A stretch of 64,000 bases of DNA from Lepturacanthus savala (Eukaryota; Chordata; Actinopteri; Scombriformes; Trichiuridae), in assembly GCA_030544235.1 (NCBI GenBank), contig CM060481.1, positions 11,670,892 to 11,734,891 of the forward strand. The letters are read 5' to 3'. Within the stretch, counting starts at the first letter, position 1. The number at the start of each line of letters is the position of its first letter. This document shows positions 48,400 to 64,000 of the stretch, piece after piece. Under the pieces are notes generated by a model that saw only the letters and a list, made by a program, of their open reading frames with translations, did not search any database and was not told the origin of the DNA. A program made the translations under genes and the position numbers.

Positions 48400-49305
48400 A
48401 TACCTATGTATGGTTGTATACAGTAATAAATTGTAAATGGAACTATGAGAGAACAGTATGAGGTCAATCAAGCTTGATTTAGAAAATCTTTAACTTTTAC
48501 AGTGTCATCCTAGTGCATCTAAATTTCAGCTTTGATATGATATACGTGGCTTCCAGTATAATTTTCTATTTATTATCACTCCAAGAAATCCAATTTCAAG
48601 ATTAAAGACCCAATCTAGCACTCCAATTTGGCGCTCACATCAAATATTTTACATGAGTCTTCATAAACTTACAGTAGATGACTCACATAAATCATGATGT
48701 TATAAAGTCTTATGAACTTATCAGTTAAATAACACCAGGAAACAACATGATTTGGACAATCTGACCACAACGGATTTGTGTCAGTGAGACTTTGAAGTCG
48801 TAAAGTGAGCCGCTGTTTATTGCGTATGTGGATAAGTGATCAATTATGTGAATGTGTTTGTGTTTATAAGTTACTTTTTCGCCAGATGAGTGTTAACAAC
48901 CATCACTTACAGATGGGAAACAAATGCTCTCAGTATAAACGTGTTATTCTTGAAGTGAGCCGTGCTGAGAACAACTGGCCGATTGTTAAACTTAATTGCT
49001 GACCTCTGTGTTAGGTTATCTTAAATCCCATTAGGATAACGCTACATGTTCATATCTCATCATTTCTCATCATGATGTTGATGATAGATTGTGCATTCTG
49101 GCCCCCTCTAGAGGTGAGTGTCAGCGACGCAACTGAGATCAACGCTGAGGTCAAAGAGACACGAAGGACTCCTGGCTTTTATTTGATTTGTCACAGAACA
49201 ACTGCCTTATTCAGCAGCATCCAACTTGTTAGCTCTTCATCTATGACATAATGGAGTTGATTGTGTATGCGCATGCTGTCCTTGCCTGGGTGATAGCTGT
49301 TTGCC
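48400..49305. other. Intergenic, cpeb2 to c1qtnf7
   Basis: No gene was seen. A CTCF-like reverse-strand motif (CCTCTAGAGGGGGCC on the minus strand, about 49101-49117) is a weak match at 10 of 12 core positions. Confidence 0.5.
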
Positions 49306-49559
49306 TTATAAGTTTATGAGGCAGGGAGAAGGGAGTGGATAAGGGGGGGAGGCAGCCTGCTGCTGCTGCTGCTGCTGTTTCAACACTACGAGACACATTC
49401 AGCAGCAAAGCACACAGATGTCCGAGAGCACGGCAGAAAAGTAACATGATTACTGAGGACTCGTGTCATCACAAAGAGTGGAATCTGAGCAGATAGGACA
49501 AGACGCTCAACACTGAGAAACTTGCTCAGCTTTGGTGATGAACAGCTGCCAACTGTGGG
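49306..49559 (+). promoter_or_regulatory. c1qtnf7: Candidate c1qtnf7 promoter and 5' UTR exon
   Basis: TTATAAG at 49306-49312 is TATA-like. About 250 bases later a strong donor G|GTAAGA occurs at 49559/49560. The c1qtnf7 start codon exon has its own acceptor (TTTTACAG at 51351-51358), so an upstream non-coding exon must exist, and this is the best candidate seen in the interval. A (CTG)n stretch at about 49360-49378 is included. Prediction only. Confidence 0.3.
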
Positions 49560-51358
49560 GTAAGAACACTGATTACATGTCTCTGTCTGTGCTGTTTTGC
49601 TGCATATCACTGAACTTTATACTACTACTACTACTTTAAAATTTATATTATATATTTTTGGCACTGCAGAAACACTCCTGTCTTCAAGAGAGAGTTTATT
49701 ATACAGAACATGCTGAGCAAATACCTGGAATAACTCTGTGAATACCTGTCTGTTTGTGTCAGTTGCATTTATGTGTAACGTTTAGACACACTCAGTACAT
49801 GCATGTTCTCACTTAAAGAAGTCAGGTCTTTAGTTCATTTTCAGCTTTTCTTTTTTCTTTTGGACAGGATGAACTGGAGTCATAAGCCCATCAGGAATCA
49901 TAGACAGAATTTAATCTGACATCAATCAGAAATACCTAGAGGGTATACTATGAAGGCTGCCACGGCTGAAAGTGGACACAGACGTTCTCAGTGAGAGACA
50001 GACAACTGAATCTCTACTGAATCTCTCAGTGTGATCTGCAGGAACTTCCATGCTTTACCTGTTACAATAAGGATACTGATGATATTTGACAATATTTGAA
50101 ACTCAGTGCATTCTCTGTGCGTCTGTGTTTGTGCGAGAGAGGATTCTTTGCACGGCATTTACAGTAAGCCCTGCTGCACAAGCACATGTGCCTGTGTTTA
50201 TAAAAGAAAAAAAAAGAAGAAGAAGTAGAAGGCATTTTCTTTAATGATGACCATTTACTAATGCTGACATCATCGCTGCAGAGCGGAATAGGCGGGCGGG
50301 GTTTCTCTCTCACAGGACCTCACACTGGCTCTCTGACCAATACCCTCAAATCCATGTGTGTGGGTGTTCTCCTTGTTTATCTCATCGTCGTGCGTTCGTC
50401 TCGTAGAGCGCACACATCATTTGTCTTTGACAGATAATCCAAATGTGTACTTGAGAATGAAAACATATTGTGATAGAAAGAAAGATGTGTTTATTTTTAA
50501 AGACAGACAAGGGGATGACCCTTGTCTGTAAAAAAAAATCAAGAAATCACACACATGTTCCTACGCCTACGCCGACCTGAGACAAAAACAGTCAAGGAGC
50601 AGATGCAAAACTAATATTCTCACACCCACACTGGACAATATGCAAAGAACAAACATCTGTGCCTATTAATCAAATCCACCATTATTAAACATCTCTCTGC
50701 GTTTGGTCGAGTTCCACATAAGTTGCATTTGAAAACATCTGTTTAATGCCCTGAATCTGAAAGGCTGCCCAAGTGGATTTAAGCCTATTTTGTGGTCACT
50801 GATTCACCACTGCTGGATCAGCATTGGAGTTATTGCCTTTGAACTCCTGGTTATTGTCTGCCAGTGAAATATAGTATTACATTATGAAATCGTGTGTGTG
50901 TGCGCGCATGTGTGTGTGACGTAAATGTATAATGATTCTGTCTCCTCAAGTGCCATTGCTACATGATTAGGTTCCCCTGACAGAAATTCTGCTGGATGTT
51001 ATGTCATAACATGGGAATGTTTTGATGGGGGGAGGGGCTAGACTTGGAATGGAGACAATAGTTGCGTCTGAACATGTGATTCGTTGGTGGATGAGAACAT
51101 CAGTGTGTGAGGCCCAATCATCTAGCCTCGTGCTGTACTTAATCACAAATTATTCCTTTGTTCAGTCTGTAACCATAGCAACGATACTGTACGTGTGTTA
51201 TCACAGTGCAAAGACCGGTAACCTGGCTGTAACCTGTTTAAGAGTCTGTCCGCCACAACGTCTTCGTCCTTCACCTTTCCTCTGAACAGCTGCTAAAACA
51301 CAAACCGACTTTCATTCTTTCCTGTCAGGAAATGATATGTTTTTATTTGATTTTACAG
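49560..51358 (+). other. Predicted c1qtnf7 5' intron
   Basis: No coding exon was recognised. Contains low-complexity A/G stretches near 50205-50225 and a short TG tract near 50891-50918. Confidence 0.4.
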
Positions 51359-51366
51359 ATTTAAAG

Positions 51367-54300
51367 ATGTGGGCGCTGATGGGAGCGGTCTGCCTGTGCC
51401 ACTGTGTCTTCGGACAGCTGTTTGAGGCCAGGCTTAAAGGAGCGCCACGTCTGCTCTGCAGTGTCCCCGGGTCACCCGGCCTGCCCGGAAAACCTGGGCC
51501 CAGAGGGCCCCCGGGAGCAGATGGGAATGTGGGTATCCCGGGAAGAGATGGCAGAGATGGCAGGAAGGGTGAAAAGGGAGAAAAGGGAGAAACAGGTATA
51601 ATATCACACATAAACAGATACAGAATCAGTTTATGTGTGCCGATAGACACCACCAGTCTTATCTGACAGCTGGCATGAGTGGGAGCCGACTTCCATAGAA
51701 GAACTCATTAATAGCATGATTATGAAATTAAATGCCAGTGCTGCGTGTTAAAAGATTAATAATACATCTAAATAAACAGGCCCCAGCTCTTCAACTCCAA
51801 CACTAAGAGAACATGATTTTCCGATCCTGTACACAGCTGGACATTTACGATCATGGCAAACAACAGAAAACAACAAAAATCTACATCTGTGTTTCAAAGT
51901 TTCTTGGCAACAATAGCAACAATCACATCCGTCTCCAGAGACTCTTTTGTCAGATTTGGCCGTTACAGCTCAGCTCTGAAGAAAACTGAAATGTGGCATT
52001 TTTGGTAGAAAATGACACTGATATGTGCTGGATGAAAGCTGAAAATTCTCCATTTAACAGCCATAGAGATTTTATTCTGTCTGTGCAGTCTCAGTGCAGG
52101 TCGCTACTGAATACTTTTCCATCTGGCTGCTGCTGCATCATATTCTACACTGCATGCTCATTGTAATTAGGAGAGGCAGAGCTGGCTGAGAATAAGGATT
52201 GTGAAAGGTTTCAGCTAGAGGGGTTTTGGTGGCCACGTGTGACTTTTGCACCACAGTCTTAACACCAGAGAATAAGATGTTCCACACATCTACACTGTTT
52301 CTTCATCCAAATGTAAGATCAAAGTGTTCTCATGATACAAACCCGATTTTCTTTCCATATATTTATTGAGGTGGTATCTATAATACACTATGCATTTATA
52401 AGTTATAAAACAACATTTATAAGCTATAAAACAAAAATAGTTGGAAGGCTGAGCTGCTGTCTATGTAGTCTTTCAATGATTAACAGTCACCAAACACCTG
52501 TGCATTCATCTGTGTTTGAATTCCTGTCTCCATTATGTGTGGTAGTAGGAATTCAGACATACCTCCGCCCCTCCAGATGTATATAGAAACCCATAAAAAT
52601 ACACTGGTTGGAATAATATTGTGTGGTCTGATATGGTTTTTCCAGCAAAAAACAAAACTATTTTGAAATGGCTCCGGTTGTGATGTCACAACAGTAGAAA
52701 TTCTTAATAACCACCCCTGGATCCATGTAGCCGCCCCCCCCTCTATTCTCCTACTGACCCCAGCTTTTTGAGAGCCGTGACATTTCCAACACTCAGTGCG
52801 TTTACATACACAGCGTAATCGAGCTATGCTCAAAATGCGGTTTTGGCATCTAATCAGACTTCTGTCCTTGTCCCAGTTTACATGCAGCAGAGAAAACTGA
52901 ATTACTGACAGTTACACTCGAATTAAGGCAATAATTTCTTTTTTCCCAAGTGTTATGTAGAAATACTGAGTGTTAGACCAATTACAACAGAGTGTGTGTA
53001 GGAGAAGGCAGACTGCATTGCTGCTACAGGTGTAACCAGGTGCTTTAAAAGATATGCAGATTTTTTATAAACAGACCATGAAAATGAAAATATTAAACTG
53101 TGAAAATGGCAAAATAGGGCTCATTTAAAACATAAATCCACACAATTATCGGTAAGTTAACTGCTAACCAATGCAACATGTGATGAGGTATGCAGGGTGA
53201 TAGCTGAATAGTGGACCAGGTTTGGCTCCCAAACTACCTGTGATGTCACAAATCATGCTCACAGACACGCCCCTTAAAATTGGAGTGGAGCTCAGGGAAA
53301 ATTTCCACTTTCAGAAGAATGTGAAAACAGCCTTCTAGTGTCAAACTCTGCACATCAATCATTCTGATCATTATGAATCAGAAGGAAAACCTATTTTTGA
53401 GTGTAGGGAGACTTTAAATGTGACAATATTTATTCAGAATAGCTTGTTGTGCTTGCACAGACACAGCCTGTAGTAGCCTATTAGTGTTTCCTGGTTCCAA
53501 AGTATTTACTGGGTTAATGTAGTGGATTTGAATGAATCAATTCAAAAATGTACTGTTCAAAATTTCCCACTGGCTGTGTTCCAAGACTGACTTAATATCC
53601 TACATGACATTGGGTGAGGGGTTACGTTTCCATTGACTTCCTTAAAGTACAGCACAGGAATTGATTCATGTCAGGAGGTCTAGAAAAAATTATGAATGTG
53701 TGAGGTATGTAGCATGTTATGTAATGTATGTGCAACATTGTTTTGTCAATATCAACAATTGTGCAGAAATGTATCGATCGTAAAATGATTTTCTTTTTCC
53801 GTTTCAGGGTTAAAGGGCAGGGTTGGGCCGACAGGTAAGATTGGGGGGCGAGGTACCCGTGGCCCAGCAGGGAAACAAGGCCCTCGAGGAGAGACGGGAG
53901 AGGTCGGCCCAGCTGGTCCTCAGGGACAAGACGGACAGAAAGGGGAAAAGGGCAAACAAGGGATACGTGGAACTGCAGGAATCTGCAAATGTGGCAGCCT
54001 GCTGCCTAAATCGGCCTTCTCTGCAGGAATCACCAGCAGCTACCCAACAGAGAAGACCCCCATCAAGTTTAACAAGGTCTTGTTCAATGAGGGCGGACAT
54101 TACAACCCACAGACGGGCAAGTTCATCTGTGCATACCCGGGCGTTTATTATTTCTCCTATGACATTACGCTGGCCAACAAACACCTGGCCATCGGTCTGG
54201 TGCAGAACGGGCAGTATCGCATCAAAACCTTTGATGCCAACACGGGGAACCATGATGTAGCATCTGGGTCCACTGTGATGTTTCTGAACCCAGAAGATGA

Positions 54301-54436
54301 GGTGTGGTTGGAGATCTTCTACCACGACCAGAACGGTTTATTCGCTGACTCAGGCTGGACTGACAGCTTGTTTTCTGGCTTCCTCCTCTATGCGGACACA
54401 AACTATTTTGACACACTGGCAGAGGACTATGTATAG
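51367..54436 (+). CDS. c1qtnf7: C1q and TNF related protein 7, two coding exons
   Basis: Secreted collagen-tailed C1q-family protein (CTRP7). Coding exons are 51367-51595 (229 nt, phase 1 end) and 53808-54436 (629 nt), giving 285 aa against about 289 aa in human. MWALMGAVCLCHCVFGQ is the signal peptide. Gly-X-Y repeats run from about residue 35 to 133 (for example GIPGRDGRDGRKGEKGEKG), followed by ICKCGS. The C1q domain runs from about residue 144 to 282 and includes KFICAYPGVYYFSYDITLAN, NGQYRIKTFDANTGNHDVAS and EDEVWLEIFYHDQNGLFAD, almost identical to mammalian CTRP7. The acceptor directly 5' of the start exon shows that at least one non-coding exon lies upstream. The single coding intron (51596-53807) holds copy 2 of a MITE-like repeat. 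The cpeb2-c1qtnf7-cc2d2a order supports orthology. Confidence 0.95.
52520..53130. mobile_element. MITE-like repeat, copy 2, apparently with a nested insertion
   Basis: It shares GTGATGTCACAACAGTAGAA, GGATCCATGTAGCC and GACCATGAAAATGAAAATAT with the copy at 47955-48399, and ends AAATAGGGCTCATTTAAAA. Between the shared blocks it carries extra sequence from about 52795 to 52950 (CAGTGCGTTTACATACACAG onward) absent from copy 1, consistent with a nested repeat. It is in the c1qtnf7 coding intron. Confidence 0.55.
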
Positions 54437-54504
54437 AACCTGGAAAACACACAAAAGAAAACACCCACACAAAACTGCTAGTCACTGTTGTATTGAATGT
54501 TTTA

Positions 54505-54562
54505 TGATAATAAAAAATAATATTATTAATAATAAACTTTATTTGTATAGCACCTTTCATAC
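54505..54562 (+). terminator. c1qtnf7: c1qtnf7 poly(A) signals within a dispersed-repeat fragment
   Basis: AATAAA occurs at 54509-54514 and 54531-54536, 73 and 95 bases after the stop. The stretch ACTTTATTTGTATAGCACCT followed by TTCATAC is a sequence very common in teleost genomes, so the second signal may be repeat-derived. The 3' UTR would be about 120 bases. Confidence 0.45.
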
Positions 54563-55599
54563 GGGAAAAGTATGTCAACTATATTTTTATAAAAAATATT
54601 TGTACTGCTTGTTGTATTGTTACTATAGAGACTTATCTACTGATGTGAAAGAACATAATTTGTTTGAGCTTGAATGACTTTCTGATTTATTTGTTTTGGG
54701 CTAAGGATGGAAGTTTGATCAATGGCTTATAACAATATTTAATTAAATAAACATTGTTGCCAGGTATAGCTTCTTATTTTTGCATTAAAACAAATCTGAA
54801 AAGCTTGAGAGAAATATATCGCACACTGTCAACTCAGATTAGGCTTAAATGCTATTTTTTGGCAGTAAAGTCAACGTTAGTTTGATTTCATTGAGAAAAT
54901 TAAAGATTAGGAAAAAATTTTTAGAACATATTTAACAAAAAGATTCTGGCTTTTGACAGATTGACAATATGTCAAAGACAAAGTCGAAGAAGAATTAGAA
55001 TTATACGATTTCTCAGATTAAGTTAAACATATTTATTGATAAAAAAAAAAATTTAAAGGATTTTTTTTTAATCCTTAACACATTTCAGTGACTTGAATTC
55101 TGTAATGTAAGGAAGTAATAATACTTTGTTAAAGTATTTTTTGGCGTATCTGTACTTTAGCTTTTATATTTCTTGTAACTTTTACTTTTACTCCACTACA
55201 TTTCCACTAAATTATTACAAAAAGAAACTTGATATGAATATGACTTGTGACACCACAAACCGATTTGAACCCAAATATGTTTCAATATTCACTTTACACA
55301 AGTGTGATGTAGAAACCTGAAGCCTCTAGTGATGCACATTTATCAATTTCATAATCCTCAAAGATTCTAACCGCTTGGTGCTCTACTAACAGCATTTACT
55401 TTTACTTATACCTATACTTCTACTTTTAATACTTAAGTATATTATATTTAATATAAAATGACTTTTTCGATTAAAGTACAATAAATATCAAATACTTTAA
55501 GACTGAAGTAAGTAATAGTCTAATAGGTGATTTTACTTTTTATCAATATCATTTCCTGGTAAAATATCTGTATTTTTATTGAAGTGTGGCATGTTTTCG
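54563..55599. other. Intergenic, c1qtnf7 to cc2d2a
   Basis: No gene was seen. The second half (about 55115-55560) is a decayed ACTTAAGTA-rich repeat related to the CAGTGGTGGAA family, recognised by ACTTTTACTTTTACTCCACT and ACATTTCCACTAAATTATTA, without clear ends. Confidence 0.55.
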
Positions 55600-55730
55600 C
55601 TTCCCGGAGCCCGTAGTCGGCGGTCTTACGTCATCACGTTGCTTGATTGAAAGAAGGACGGACCAATGGGAATCTACAACACCTAAAAACTGGGTTTGAA
55701 CTGCACTCTATGGATTTCAAGGTAGGTAGA
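55600..55730 (+). promoter_or_regulatory. cc2d2a: Predicted cc2d2a promoter and non-coding exon 1
   Basis: A compact GC-richer patch holds a CRE-like TTACGTCA (55626-55633) and a CCAAT box (55663-55667). About 55 bases further a strong donor CAAG|GTAGGT lies at 55721/55722. An acceptor GCAG at 55931-55934 opens the exon with the start codon, so a short non-coding first exon ending at 55721 is the simplest model. No clear RFX X-box was found, although ciliary genes often have one. Confidence 0.5.
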
Positions 55731-55941
55731 GAAGTAGTTTATCTCGTTACTAGGCAGCAGAAACGGCGCTCGTTTGATTGAGACGTATTAAGATACAATA
55801 ATTAGCCTTAATTTATTAATTAATAGTTATAAGTGATACACCCGCTGCTGTAACGCTAGCGGTTTATAATACAGACGCAGTGGCGATATTTTTGTGTTTG
55901 CTTTTTATTACTGTGAAGAGAAATAAGTTAGCAGCGCCACC

Positions 55942-63124
<7,183 letters not shown>

Positions 63125-64000
63125 GTAGCATCTTTACTCTAAGGACAGTGGAGTAGAGACAATAATGTTATGCATTTATCTATAGGTAGGTACAGTTTGT
63201 CATGAAGCAGAGTTTATACAGGGACGGAAACTAAATACATTAATCTAATTACTGTGCTCAAATACAATTTTGAGGAACTTGTGCTTTACTTAAATATTTC
63301 CTTTTGATGCTAGTTTAGACTTCCCCTCCACTACATTTCAGAAGAAAATATTAAGTTACTTTTGAGATGCAGTTGTGACACTGGTTAATATTACACGCTT
63401 TTAGATATCGAACACATTGTCTGCAATCAGGGCTCATTTTACATGTCTATGAGTTTTGAGTCTATGAACAGCTCCACTAAATTATGATGTATTCTCACTA
63501 ATCTCCTCACATGGTTTCATCAACAAATGATCTAATATTTCACCACCAATGAAATATTAGAGAAGTGGAAACAGATTTATCTATGTTTTTACTTCTTTTT
63601 TTCCTACATCAGATAAAGAAACAAAACCATTACTTACATATGTAAAGTGCATTTTGCTGATAATACTTGTGCACTTATATTCAAGTAAGATTTCTCATAC
63701 AGGACTGTATTAGAGTGTTTTTACATTTTTTAAATTGGTACTTTTACTGAAATACAGGATCTAAGTACTTCTTACAGCACTGGTCTTATATCAGCAGTGT
63801 TACCCAGCAGTCTAAAAACACATAGTGTGCTTTTGAATGAAGTCAATCATAATAAGTTGTGTCTTCAGTCTGTTTTTTTATGGGGCCAATGTAACCCCAT
63901 GTATCCCAATGTATCTACCCAAACTTTTAGTAGTATTAATTGCTTTTCGTCTGTATTTTATTAGTGGCTTAGGTCGTTTTGATGCTGTCACCTATATTGG
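63125..64000 (+). other. cc2d2a intron 20, continuing beyond window
   Basis: Starts with the donor AG|GTAGCA. Most of it (63219-63782) is a hAT-like repeat. No sequence resembling the next conserved cc2d2a segment was recognised before 64000. Confidence 0.7.
63219..63782 (+). mobile_element. hAT-like CAGTGGTGGAA family copy, diverged
   Basis: The left end CAGGGACGGAAACTAAATAC and the right end GTACTTCTTACAGCACTG are diverged inverted ends. Internal blocks GAGGAACTTGTGCTTTACTT, CCCCTCCACTACATTTCAGA and GGTACTTTTACTGAAATACA are in the family order. Flanks AGTTTATA and GTCTTATA agree at 5 of 8 positions, so the target duplication is doubtful. Confidence 0.6.

Overview
This is vertebrate genomic DNA, almost certainly from a ray-finned fish, probably a percomorph teleost. 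The evidence is four intron-containing vertebrate genes with GT-AG junctions, AT-rich non-coding DNA full of (CA/TG)n microsatellites and G-runs, and several repeat types I know from teleost genomes (CAGTGGTGGAA-ended hAT-like elements, GCTAAGCTAAGC-type repeats, a LINE-like tail ending in GGATGG). The species cannot be fixed from sequence alone. No CRISPR array, operon, bacterial or phage gene, tRNA or rRNA was seen.

Layout. 1-5.7 kb is intergenic with old repeats. 5.7-16.6 kb holds ndnf (neuron-derived neurotrophic factor) on the minus strand: three coding exons (6830-8226, 9390-9514, 9946-10139), a predicted 3' UTR to about 5745, and a predicted distal 5' UTR exon ending at 16295. 16.6-30.2 kb is a gene-free interval between the divergent ndnf and cpeb2 promoters; it carries microsatellites, a TA-flanked fold-back element and a CTCF-like motif. 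30.2-47.6 kb is cpeb2 (cytoplasmic polyadenylation element binding protein 2) on the plus strand: ten main coding exons (about 760 aa), a 24-nt cassette microexon at 40646-40669, and a 3' UTR of about 3.6 kb. 49.3-54.6 kb is c1qtnf7 (C1q/TNF-related protein 7), with two coding exons (285 aa). From 55.6 kb to the right edge is the 5' part of cc2d2a (ciliary transition-zone protein): 20 coding exons and about 878 codons, continuing off the window.

The order cpeb2 - c1qtnf7 - cc2d2a matches the human 4p15.3 block. ndnf lies on human 4q, so its position next to cpeb2 here reflects a different arrangement within the same ancestral chromosome. The four genes are not known to share a pathway: a secreted FN3 neurotrophic factor, an RNA-binding translational regulator, a secreted collagen/C1q adipokine-type protein, and a cilium gating protein.

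I did not find a new biological system. The observations most worth following are: (a) the cpeb2 microexon, which encodes ARSYGRRR and creates an RRRGRSS basophilic-kinase site, with a TGC directly before its 3' AG; (b) long TG repeats lying within a few bases of splice sites in cpeb2 and cc2d2a; (c) repeat insertions with readable target duplications, including one in a cpeb2 intron and one that may supply a c1qtnf7 poly(A) signal; and (d) candidate 5' UTR exons and promoters for ndnf, c1qtnf7 and cc2d2a. All exon borders were read by eye from splice consensus, reading-frame continuity and remembered protein families; no alignment was run.
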